Part shown: positions 47,653 through 55,954 of the stretch, piece after piece
How the letters are laid out: each line of letters starts with the position of its first letter
How positions within the stretch are numbered: position 1 is the first letter of the stretch
NCBI GenBank assembly: GCA_023284085.1
Contig: JAKVHY010000006.1
Coordinates: 62,001 to 126,000 of the forward strand
Direction of reading: 5' to 3'
DNA length: 64,000 nucleotides
Origin: Shewanella benthica
Lineage (GTDB): Bacteria > Pseudomonadota > Gammaproteobacteria > Enterobacterales > Shewanellaceae
Program-made: the position numbers and the translations under genes
The notes under the pieces: model-generated
What the model was told of the DNA's origin: nothing
The model's database searches: none
What the model saw: only the letters and a program-made list of their open reading frames with translations

Positions 47653-49569
47653 TTAAAAAAGATAACGATACTGCATCTGGAATGTCCGCGGTGCGCCTAA
47701 GGTTTCGATAGGATATTCGGCGCGGTGTCCATGCTTAAAGATACTTTGGGTTATCTCGCTATCAAAAAGGTTATCTATGCTGAGTGATAATTGCTGATTT
47801 TGTGCGGCAGTTAACCAGTACTGTGCACCAGCACTGGCTAGCACGTAGTCACCTGCAGTTAAACCATAATCGAGAAACTCGCCGACATATTTGCCACTCA
47901 ACCAGAAATTGAGTGCATCATTGCTTTGATAGTTAAGCTTACTAAAGCCGGTAAACTCGGGAACGCGGTTGATCTGCTCACCGGTATCTTCCCTTGTGGC
48001 ATTGGCATAACCGGCACTGAACTCAAACTCTAGCGCCTGGGTGAAGTTAGTGACGAGATGGATGTCTGCACCGTAGCTAAGTACCTCGCCTGATACATTG
48101 TTATATTGCCAAACGGCGTTGCCTAGATCTGTCGCTTCTATCAAGTTGTCGATATTGCGCCAAAATGCATCCAGTGTGATGTGAGTGTCACCCTGAAACG
48201 TAAGGCCTAAGTTTATGTTTTGGCTGGTTTCAGACTCAAGGTCTGGATTACCTAAGGTACCGACTTGGGATTGCAGTTCCGACGCTGTAGCTTGTCTATA
48301 GCCGTTACCTACAGATCCTCTAAGCTGCCATAATGCATCGATTTCATGGGTTATACCCAGTGAGCCGACCCAGTGTTGATCTTTTTCAGAAAGCCGATTA
48401 AATCTAACGCCAACTGACAGCCCTGTATCGGGTAGAGCATCGAAGTGAGGCTGGTACTGGACGTAGGCCGCGTAGTTATTATCTTTTTCAGCGACAAACT
48501 CCATTACCTCATCAGCGCCCTCATATTGCTGAAACTCGACACCAGTGATCCATTGAGAACCCGATTTTGTCTGGTAGTTTGCCGAAATAGTCGCGCCGTT
48601 ATCTTTAAAGCCCCAGTAGGCATCCCAGTAGGGAACATGGATATTTCCCTGATCATCCTTGGTTATCTCACTATAGTGTGAATCCCACTCTTGATAATAT
48701 ATCTTGGTTTGCAACAGCAGTTGCTCACTGGCTTGATATTGCCAATCTAGGTGAGAAAGGATCTGCTCTCTATCGTTTTCACTCAAGATTGCGTTATAGG
48801 CGAGGGGGCGTTCTAAGTTGCCGGTATTAACTTGAGTATAAAGGGTCAGGGTATGTTTATCATTTGCCTGCCAGTTGAGCTTGCCGCTGAAGTTATTCAT
48901 CTGATAGCCTCTCGTCTTATCGAGTGCCGCAGTGGGTGAGTACTCCTCATCAGGCCATATTTGATAGCCATCAGATTGACTCGTGCTGGCACTCAGAGTG
49001 TACTGAAAGTTGTCAACTTCTGCACTGACAAAGGCGCCAGCATCATAGCTTGGAAGTGAGTCAACCGACATTGATACTTCGCCTTGGTCGCTTCCTTGGT
49101 ATTGCTTCGTAATAATATTAATCACACCTGCAATGGCATCTGAGCCATAGATGACACCTTGGCCGCCTTTTATCACCTCAATTCGTTCAATCATCATCGG
49201 GTTTATGGTATCTGTATAGGTTGAACCATAGAGTCGGTTATTGAGTCTGTTGCCATCGACTAACCATAAAATATCTTGAGGCCGACTCCCTTGAAGTGAG
49301 TAGTCGGTATCTGTATGGCGCCCAGCGCGCCCATTAGCGAAAAGCCCAGGTACAAACTGAGTTAATATTTTATTGATATCGACACTACCCGCTTGCACGA
49401 TCATATCACTGCTAATCACAGTCATATCACTGCCTAAAGTGACATTTTTATTTGTGCCATCATTTTCAAATGCAATGCCATGAACCGATATTCGCTCTAT
49501 ATCATCTGCAAATGATATATTTACTATGCATAATAAACTTACCGCCAACCCCATTTTCTTGAGTGACAT
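47653..49569 (-). CDS. TonB-dependent outer membrane receptor, probable nickel uptake
   Basis: A 638-residue receptor. It has a signal peptide (about 1-21), a TonB box-like DDIERISVHG, a plug domain with DILWLVDGNRLNNRLYG and ERIEVIKGGQGVIYGSDAIAG, and a beta barrel ending in aromatic FQMQYRYLF. The general architecture is BtuB-like. It lies beside nikR and nikABCDE and shares an upstream motif with nikA, so nickel-chelate uptake is the best inference. Vitamin B12 or siderophore transport cannot be excluded from sequence alone. Confidence 0.85.
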   Translation of the reverse strand: MSLKKMGLAVSLLCIVNISFADDIERISVHGIAFENDGTNKNVTLGSDMTVISSDMIVQAGSVDINKILTQFVPGLFANGRAGRHTDTDYSLQGSRPQDILWLVDGNRLNNRLYGSTYTDTINPMMIERIEVIKGGQGVIYGSDAIAGVINIITKQYQGSDQGEVSMSVDSLPSYDAGAFVSAEVDNFQYTLSASTSQSDGYQIWPDEEYSPTAALDKTRGYQMNNFSGKLNWQANDKHTLTLYTQVNTGNLERPLAYNAILSENDREQILSHLDWQYQASEQLLLQTKIYYQEWDSHYSEITKDDQGNIHVPYWDAYWGFKDNGATISANYQTKSGSQWITGVEFQQYEGADEVMEFVAEKDNNYAAYVQYQPHFDALPDTGLSVGVRFNRLSEKDQHWVGSLGITHEIDALWQLRGSVGNGYRQATASELQSQVGTLGNPDLESETSQNINLGLTFQGDTHITLDAFWRNIDNLIEATDLGNAVWQYNNVSGEVLSYGADIHLVTNFTQALEFEFSAGYANATREDTGEQINRVPEFTGFSKLNYQSNDALNFWLSGKYVGEFLDYGLTAGDYVLASAGAQYWLTAAQNQQLSLSIDNLFDSEITQSIFKHGHRAEYPIETLGAPRTFQMQYRYLF

Positions 49570-49684
49570 TTATTATTCCTTTTTGTGTTCTCTGTTTTTA
49601 TTTTGTAAAGCTAATGATGTTTTTTAGGGATTATAGAGTTGTAATTAAATAATGATGAGATCTGGATCGATGTTTTTTAATTCA

Positions 49685-49711
49685 GTGTTACCTTTTTAGT
49701 AAAAGTATTAC
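49685..49711. promoter_or_regulatory. Putative NikR operator upstream of the TonB receptor
   Basis: GTGTTAC-N13-GTATTAC, flanked by A on the left and TGA on the right. The same 7-13-7 arrangement with identical half-sites and flanks is found before nikA (50354-50380). NikR is encoded between them. Confidence 0.65.
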
Positions 49712-49805
49712 TGAGTGGTTTTACCTGTTTAGCTCAATAGAGAGAGGTGGCCCTCCCTCTATTCTAAATGATGGTTTTCTCGTTTTATTCTAATAGAGTG
49801 GGGGT

Positions 49806-50216
49806 TTAAACTATTCCGGCACGACTTAAACGTGCAACCTTGACGCCCTTGAGCGAGGATATTTTATTGGCTATTTCATTAACGGCATTTGCTTGACCTT
49901 TAATGATGATAGTTTCTAGACAGTTGTGATGATCTACGTGTACGTGAGTACTGCAAAGGACATGAATATAATCATTGTGTTGTATCTCAATTAATTTCTC
50001 GGAAAGCCCTTTCTGGTGGTGATCAAATACCAAGGTTAGCACCCCAACGACATCATCTTTACTGTTGTTCCATTGCTTATCGACAATTCTATCTCTAAAC
50101 AGATCTCTAATATATTCAGAGCGTGACTGATAAGCGCGATCTTTTTGATCTAGCTCAATTTCTTTAAAAAGTGACTCAGGTAGGGATACAGTGAATCGTA
50201 TGGTTTCATCAGACAT
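49806..50216 (-). CDS. nikR: Nickel-responsive transcriptional regulator NikR
   Basis: A 136-residue ribbon-helix-helix regulator. The N-terminal RFTVSLPESLFKEIE binds DNA, and the C-terminal ACT-like domain contains HVHVDHHNC, giving the histidine-histidine-cysteine nickel ligands at the spacing of the E. coli protein (H87, H89, C95). In nickel excess it would repress nikABCDE and probably the TonB receptor. It is divergent from nikA. Confidence 0.95.
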   Translation of the reverse strand: MSDETIRFTVSLPESLFKEIELDQKDRAYQSRSEYIRDLFRDRIVDKQWNNSKDDVVGVLTLVFDHHQKGLSEKLIEIQHNDYIHVLCSTHVHVDHHNCLETIIIKGQANAVNEIANKISSLKGVKVARLSRAGIV

Positions 50217-50353
50217 AATAACCCGCTAAATAAGCAGTCGGTAATAAAAGTTGCTGAACATATTATCCCAGTTCAATTTTTAGATAGTGATCTTTGTCAT
50301 ACAAGTTTAAAAATTATAGCTATTTCACTGTTTCCCCACTTATGTCGCTTGTA

Positions 50354-50380
50354 GTGTTACGAAACGAAAAGTAGTATTAC
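50354..50380. promoter_or_regulatory. Putative NikR operator upstream of nikA
   Basis: GTGTTAC-N13-GTATTAC lies 34 bp before the nikA ATG. The identical half-sites and spacing occur before the TonB receptor, while the 13-bp spacers differ, which argues for selection on the half-sites. Confidence 0.7.
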
Positions 50381-50413
50381 TGACCAATTACTTACAAATT
50401 GGCAGGTCGGTTT

Positions 50414-51967
50414 ATGAAAACGATAATTGTTATTTTTTGTATGTGTTATTTATCACTAATGAGTCACTCTGTGATTGCAGAGCAGAACTCTTTAACGATT
50501 GCGCTCGGTAAAGAGCCTGATAGTGGTTTTGACCCTATATATGGATGGGGGAAATATAATAACCCCTTGTTTCAATCTTCATTAATAAAACGAAATAGTC
50601 AATTAGATATCACTCCAGACCTTGCCAGTGAGTGGGAATTATCGAAAGACAGAATAACTTGGACGGTAAACCTTAAACATGGCCTGTTATTTAGTGACGG
50701 GGAAGCGTTAACCAGCGATGATGTTAAATTTACATTTGATAAAGCTAAGTCGTCAGCATCAATTCATGATCTTACCAATTTAGATGAAGTAATTATTCAA
50801 TCATCGACATCATTAATCTTTAAATTGAAACATCCCGATATTAACTTTATTGATAACTTTATCAATATTGCCATCGTACCTAAACATATTTACGCGAAAG
50901 GTTATGGTCAACATCCTATCGGCTCTGGTCCCTATCAATTTGTCCGTTGGGATCGAGGTCAGCAACTACTGTTAGCACTCAACCCCCATTATTACGGTGA
51001 TAAACCAGCATTTGAGCGATTGACAATAGTCTTTAGCGATGAGGAGAGTAGATATTCCCGCCTCATGGCAGGTCAACTTCAATTAGCTGCCGTTGCCCCT
51101 CGTTATGCAAATCGACTTCCTGCTGGCTTTAGGTTATGGAGTATCGACAGTGTCGATAACCGTGGTATTGCTTGGCCTATGGTTAAAGCGAAAGGGGATA
51201 TTGGCAATGATGTCACCTCCGAGTTGGTAATAAGGACGGTAATCGACATGGCAATCGATCGCGATATTTTGGTTAACCAACTGCTTGATGGTCATGCTAC
51301 GCCTGCTTTTTCCATCTCTGATGGCCTACCGTGGGGCGTTAACCTCTCACTTGATAAAGCAGCACTTAATAAAAAGTCAGCCTCAAGTGAAAAGCTCTCT
51401 CAAGCTAAACAGTTACTCGATAATGCTGGCTGGAAGCTGACGGATGACGTTCGTCAAAAACAGGAGCTAAAGGCTGAGTTTTCACTCTACTATCTCGCTG
51501 GAGACAGCATTCGAGAGCAACTGGCACTGACCGTCGCCCAGATGGTGAAGCCATTAGGCATTCATATCACCCCAAGAGGCGAAAGCTGGGAAAACATATA
51601 CAAACATATGCATAGTCAACCGGTACTGTTTGGCTTTGGTAGCCATAGCGCATCTGAGGTGAGGTACGTACACCACAGCCAGTATCGTGGTGTTGAGTAC
51701 TTTAACGCGGGTTATTACAGTAACCTTAGTGTCGACAAAGCCCTCGATGATGCCCAGCACGCCCTGACGTGGGAAAGCTCACTCCCCTATTGGCAAGAAG
51801 CGCAGCGGTTAATCAGTAAAGATCGTCCCTGGAGCTGGCTGGTGAATTTAAAGCATTTATATGCAGCCTCTCCCTGTTTAGATCTTGGTGAACCAGGCAT
51901 TGAGCCTCATGGACATGGCTGGCCTTTAGCCAATAACATCAGCCAATGGCGGTGGATATGTCACTAA
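50414..51967 (+). CDS. nikA: Nickel ABC transporter substrate-binding protein NikA
   Basis: A periplasmic binding protein of about 517 residues in the DppA/NikA family. The signal peptide is MKTIIVIFCMCYLSLMSHSV, followed by LTIALGKEPDSGFDPIYGWG, which resembles NikA. The ATG at 50414 is preferred to the in-frame TTG at 50399. It captures nickel chelates for NikBC. It is the first gene of the nik operon, with a putative NikR site just upstream. Confidence 0.92.
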   Translation: MKTIIVIFCMCYLSLMSHSVIAEQNSLTIALGKEPDSGFDPIYGWGKYNNPLFQSSLIKRNSQLDITPDLASEWELSKDRITWTVNLKHGLLFSDGEALTSDDVKFTFDKAKSSASIHDLTNLDEVIIQSSTSLIFKLKHPDINFIDNFINIAIVPKHIYAKGYGQHPIGSGPYQFVRWDRGQQLLLALNPHYYGDKPAFERLTIVFSDEESRYSRLMAGQLQLAAVAPRYANRLPAGFRLWSIDSVDNRGIAWPMVKAKGDIGNDVTSELVIRTVIDMAIDRDILVNQLLDGHATPAFSISDGLPWGVNLSLDKAALNKKSASSEKLSQAKQLLDNAGWKLTDDVRQKQELKAEFSLYYLAGDSIREQLALTVAQMVKPLGIHITPRGESWENIYKHMHSQPVLFGFGSHSASEVRYVHHSQYRGVEYFNAGYYSNLSVDKALDDAQHALTWESSLPYWQEAQRLISKDRPWSWLVNLKHLYAASPCLDLGEPGIEPHGHGWPLANNISQWRWICH

Positions 51968-51995
51968 TTCTGTTGTTTATCACTATCACCCCCAA

Positions 51996-52994
51996 ATGGT
52001 ATCGCTTATGGCAGTAGTACCTAAGTGGGCTAATTCAAGAATATTCACTACCGTGGCAAGGTTGTTCCTGCAACTTGTGCTGGTTATCTTATTGGCTTAC
52101 TTGTTGCTCTCTTGGTCTCCACTTGACCCCATCAATGCTTATCTGGGGGGGAATCTATATTCAGTTTCAGCCCAGCAAAAGGCAGAATTAACCGTGCAGC
52201 TTGGGCTTGACCAGAGTGTCGCGCAGCAGTTTTTGCATTGGTTTAATGAGCTGATCAGCGGTAATTTAGGCTACTCCAACCTCTATCAACAGAGTGTCTC
52301 TGAAATTATTAAAGATAAGCTGCCTCTGTCTCTGCTATTGATTGGTCTTAGTTGGCTTGCTTCACTATTTATGGGTTACCTCTTAGGCTTATTAGCTGGG
52401 CTGTTTCAGGGGCGATTTGTCGATAGAGTGATTAACCAATCAGCTTGGCTACTAGCGTGTATCCCCTCATTTTGGTTAGGCATGCTGCTTATTAGTCTGT
52501 TTTCTGTTGCCCTTAGTCTTACCCCTGTCTGCTGCGCCGCGCCCATTGGAATGCGCTTTGAAGAACAATCATTTTGGAGTATGAGCCAGCATCTGTTGCT
52601 GCCGGTGATGACACTCGCGCTAGTGCATATGGCGCCGATTATTTTGCATACCCGTGAGAAGGTGATTGACGTGCTCAATAGTGATTATGTGGTTTATTCA
52701 CATTTGCATGGGGACAGTAAACGCCAGGTGGTGAGCTTTCATGTGCTTAAAAACAGCGTACTGCCGGCAATAGTGCTGCACTTCGCCAGCTTTGCTGAGC
52801 TATTTGGTGGCTCTATTTTAGCTGAAACAGTGTTTAACTTTCCAGGTCTTGGTGCCAGCATCGTCAAGGCAGGCCTTGCCAATGACACCGCGCTTTTAAT
52901 GGGGTGTACCTTGATCTCGGCCTTGTTGGTTTTTTGCGGTAATTTAATCGCTAACGGCTTATCAAAATACCTGCTTGCTGGAGAGTCAAAGTGA
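51996..52994 (+). CDS. nikB: Nickel ABC transporter permease NikB
   Basis: A 332-residue DppB-type permease with about six helices and the conserved EAA-like loop near HLHGDSKRQVVSFHVLKNSV. Starts at 51996 and 52008 are both possible, and neither has a strong ribosome binding site. It overlaps nikC by four bases. Confidence 0.9.
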   Translation: MVSLMAVVPKWANSRIFTTVARLFLQLVLVILLAYLLLSWSPLDPINAYLGGNLYSVSAQQKAELTVQLGLDQSVAQQFLHWFNELISGNLGYSNLYQQSVSEIIKDKLPLSLLLIGLSWLASLFMGYLLGLLAGLFQGRFVDRVINQSAWLLACIPSFWLGMLLISLFSVALSLTPVCCAAPIGMRFEEQSFWSMSQHLLLPVMTLALVHMAPIILHTREKVIDVLNSDYVVYSHLHGDSKRQVVSFHVLKNSVLPAIVLHFASFAELFGGSILAETVFNFPGLGASIVKAGLANDTALLMGCTLISALLVFCGNLIANGLSKYLLAGESK

Positions 52995-53917
52995 ATGATT
53001 GCCACCTAGCCAAAGTAAATACCTGGCGGAGCTCATCAGTGGAGCGATTTTTGTCACAAAAGGGTGCTGTAGCGATTGGCTGTTCTCTTTTATTACTGCT
53101 GTTGAGTGCCTTTTTCTGGCCTTCATCGGGAACCGAGATAAACCTGCTCAATAAGAATATGGCGCCGAGTCTTACTTATCTTTTTGGCACTGACTGGCTG
53201 GGTCGCGATCTCTTTAGTCGCAGTTTAAAGGCTCTGGTCAGTAGTTTTTATATTGGTGGCATGGCGGTGATATTAAGTTGCACCTTAGCACTGATGATGG
53301 CGATGCTCGCGTTAGTAAATAGATATTTTCGCTGGAGCGTCGATTTGCTGGTGGATCTGTTTATGTCACTTCCTCATCTTCTGCTGCTTATCCTGCTCGC
53401 CTTGGTGTTCGGTGGCGATCAACAGGGGTTAGTGATGGCGATAGCATTGAGCCACTGGCCAAGGTTAACGCGTCTACTTAGGTTTGAGATGCAGGTAATA
53501 GCTAACACCCCTTACTTTCAGTTAGCAAAGCAGTTTGGACACTCGCCATTGGTTATCTTAAAGCGACATATGTTGCCCCATCTGCTGCCTCAATGGTTTG
53601 TTGGTGCCTTGCTACTATTTCCCCATGCGTTGACACATATGGCGGCATTGACCTTTTTAGGCTTTGGCTTAGATCCATCAACTCCCTCTATGGGAGCACT
53701 GCTTTCTCAAGCGAGTCAATACTTACTAACTGGGATGTGGTGGTTGGCGTTGTGTCCGGGAGGGTTATTGCTCATTAGCTTGTTGATGCTCTCCTATCTG
53801 GCCAATAGCGTGCTTAAAATTGTTCGAGAAGGCCCGCAAACAACAACGACAAGCATTAGGAGTAAAGTGAATCTCGAAATAAAGCCCAGAATAAAAGTCG
53901 GAGTAAAAAATGCTTAG
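52991..53917 (+). CDS. nikC: Nickel ABC transporter permease NikC
   Basis: A 308-residue DppC-type permease beginning with GTG inside the nikB stop (GTGA). The pattern FGTDWLGRDLFSRSLKALVS after the first helix is typical of DppC/NikC, and QLAKQFGHSPLVILKRHMLP is the EAA loop. It pairs with NikB. Confidence 0.91.
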   Translation: MNDCHLAKVNTWRSSSVERFLSQKGAVAIGCSLLLLLLSAFFWPSSGTEINLLNKNMAPSLTYLFGTDWLGRDLFSRSLKALVSSFYIGGMAVILSCTLALMMAMLALVNRYFRWSVDLLVDLFMSLPHLLLLILLALVFGGDQQGLVMAIALSHWPRLTRLLRFEMQVIANTPYFQLAKQFGHSPLVILKRHMLPHLLPQWFVGALLLFPHALTHMAALTFLGFGLDPSTPSMGALLSQASQYLLTGMWWLALCPGGLLLISLLMLSYLANSVLKIVREGPQTTTTSIRSKVNLEIKPRIKVGVKNA

Positions 53918-54707
53918 TGTAGAGAAGTTATCGATACAATCAGATGAGGTGAATCTACTCTCTCCTATTAGTTTTGAGCTAAAACCGGGTAAAATAATGG
54001 GCGTGATTGGTGCTAGTGGCAGCGGTAAAAGCTTACTTGCCTCAGCCATCCTTGGAGATATTCCCAAGGGGTTCTCACGTGGTGGCAAGGTAACTTTTAG
54101 TACCGAAGGCCTAGCTAATTCGGATGACTCGTTTGCCTCAGTTGCTTCCGTTGCATTAGCTGCGCAGTCGGCGACGGTGCTCGACCCGCTTCGCACTGTA
54201 CTCACTCAGCTTCTTCGTCGAGTAAAATTGACGACACAGCGAAAAGCAGAATCGACTCAAAGTGCTTTGCTCAAAACGACACTCAATACACAGAGTCAGT
54301 ACACTCAACTGATCAATCGACAGATTGCTCGCTGCTATCCTCACCAACTGTCAGGGGGGATGGCTAAAAAAGCACTACTTGCTCAGGCTAGCTGGCAGCA
54401 GACCGATTATATTTTGGCTGATGAACCTTGTTGCGGGCTAGATAGTCAAAGCGCACAGGATATTTATGCTCATCTATCTTATCTGGCTAAACAGGAGACT
54501 AGGGGGGTTTTGGTGATCAGCCACAATTTAAAGCAGCTACTTTCTGTGGCCGATGAAATCTTGGTTTTACAAGAGGGTCAGCTTGTCGAGAGAACCACAC
54601 CGGATAAGATTTTATCGGGTATGAGTCATCCCTATACACAAGCACTTTGGCAGGCTATTCCCGCTAATTGGCACAAAGAGAAGGTTAAGTATGCTGAGAT
54701 TGCCTAG
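53910..54707 (+). CDS. nikD: Nickel ABC transporter ATP-binding protein NikD
   Basis: A 265-residue ABC ATPase with Walker A GASGSGKSLLASAI, signature LSGGMAKKALLAQ, Walker B YILADEPCCGLD and switch histidine in VISHNLKQLL. It overlaps nikC by eight bases. Confidence 0.92.
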   Translation: MLSVEKLSIQSDEVNLLSPISFELKPGKIMGVIGASGSGKSLLASAILGDIPKGFSRGGKVTFSTEGLANSDDSFASVASVALAAQSATVLDPLRTVLTQLLRRVKLTTQRKAESTQSALLKTTLNTQSQYTQLINRQIARCYPHQLSGGMAKKALLAQASWQQTDYILADEPCCGLDSQSAQDIYAHLSYLAKQETRGVLVISHNLKQLLSVADEILVLQEGQLVERTTPDKILSGMSHPYTQALWQAIPANWHKEKVKYAEIA

Positions 54708-54776
54708 CTCCTATGTGAGCTCTGTTATTAGTAAGCGCCATAGCTACTTTTCATATGGCATCGATGGGAAAGTAGT

Positions 54777-55373
54777 ATGTTGAAGTTAAGTAACGGTCAT
54801 CTCGCCTATGGCATTGGTGAACAAACGGGGATTCAATTTCCTGACATTGAGCTTTTACCTGGCCAAAGTTTAGGCCTGTTTGGACCAAGCGGCCTTGGAA
54901 AGTCATCACTGGCCAAGGTGTTAGCAGGCATAGAGGCGTTAAGTGGTGGTGAGCTTGTACTTCCAGAAAAACAATCAGGCTTGGCCAATCCAGTTCAATG
55001 GATCTTTCAGCAACCTGAATTTGCTTTTAATCCTAGGCTAACTTTACGTGCGTCACTCGAAGAGAGCTGGAGAGGAGAGGGCTATCAATCGCTTTTAGCA
55101 CAATTTGCTATATTGCCAAGCTGGTTAGATAGACGACCCTCCCAGGTTTCTGGAGGCCAGTTACAGAGGATCAATATTTTGCGGGCCCTTACCGAGAGTA
55201 CCCAATACTTAATTTGTGATGAAATAACCGCGCACCTGGATATGTTAACTCAGCAGCAGATCTGGCAATCGCTGGGTCAGTATACAAAAGAGAGGAAACT
55301 GGCGCGACTCGTTATCTCCCACGATGAGGAGCTACTCGGGCAGGTTTGCGATAGTATTATCTACTGGTCATAA
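54777..55373 (+). CDS. nikE: Nickel ABC transporter ATP-binding protein NikE (short form)
   Basis: A 198-residue ABC ATPase with Walker A GPSGLGKSSLAKVL, signature VSGGQLQRINIL, Walker B YLICDEITAHLD and VISHDEE. It is about 70 residues shorter than E. coli NikE because the C-terminal extension of oligopeptide/nickel ATPases is missing, but all catalytic motifs are present. It lies 69 bp after nikD, a larger gap than elsewhere in the operon. Confidence 0.86.
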   Translation: MLKLSNGHLAYGIGEQTGIQFPDIELLPGQSLGLFGPSGLGKSSLAKVLAGIEALSGGELVLPEKQSGLANPVQWIFQQPEFAFNPRLTLRASLEESWRGEGYQSLLAQFAILPSWLDRRPSQVSGGQLQRINILRALTESTQYLICDEITAHLDMLTQQQIWQSLGQYTKERKLARLVISHDEELLGQVCDSIIYWS

Positions 55374-55391
55374 GCAGCCGTAGGCATGATT

Positions 55392-55471
55392 ACTTCTCAA
55401 CTTCTCAACTTCTCAACTTCTCAACTTCTCAACTTCTCAACTTCTCAACTTCTCAACTTCTCAACTTCTCA
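55392..55471. repeat. Ten tandem copies of an 8-bp unit
   Basis: ACTTCTCA repeats ten times without mismatch, 18 bp beyond the nikE stop. On the minus strand it forms the 3' end of the small gene that follows and supplies its stop codon. All three minus-strand frames of the array meet TGA within 24 bp. Confidence 0.95.
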
Positions 55472-55704
55472 AACAGAAAACGATTGAGGTCAGTAATTTT
55501 TATCTCTCTTAACAAGATTATTATAGAAAAAGTAACCATGGTGGCGATAACTAAGGAAAACAGCAGTGAATTTTCCAAGCCAGCCCGACAGGTAAGTGTT
55601 ATCGCTCGGAGGTCGCCATTGCTGTCTTCTCTTGTAGCGTACTTCGTATGTTCAAAGCCATTCCTCTTTCGATACTGCTCAAGATTCTCTATTATTGTTT
55701 CCAT
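55453..55704 (-). CDS. Small hypothetical membrane protein
   Basis: About 83 residues starting METIIENLEQYRKRNGFEH, with one hydrophobic segment NSLLFSLVIATMVTFSIIIL (about 51-70) and a basic-polar tail. The ATG at 55704 has AGGA eight bases upstream. Upstream in-frame ATGs lack such a site. The last codons and the stop lie in the 8-bp repeat array. No family is recognised. Confidence 0.6.
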   Translation of the reverse strand: METIIENLEQYRKRNGFEHTKYATREDSNGDLRAITLTCRAGLENSLLFSLVIATMVTFSIIILLREIKITDLNRFLFEKLRS

Positions 55705-55954
55705 TTTTAACATCCTGTCACTACTCATCCCATCCAGCTGAAATATTGCTAGTTTATTGTGCTGCAAACTGTATTTTTATATATAAGTCTCTCGTTTTTC
55801 AGGCTCAATTCATAGTGAAAGTTTATAAGGTTAAGTCCCTTTGTGATTTGTTTCCGTTTTATTACCGATAAATCTATAATGCTGCATTAATGCAAGACGA
55901 GAATAACAAGATAACAATAACAAGATAGTTAACAGATTGGAGTTTTTACAAAAT

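Noticed and set aside
55392..55471. CRISPR array
   Set aside because: The units are 8 bp and contiguous with no spacers, and there are no cas genes.
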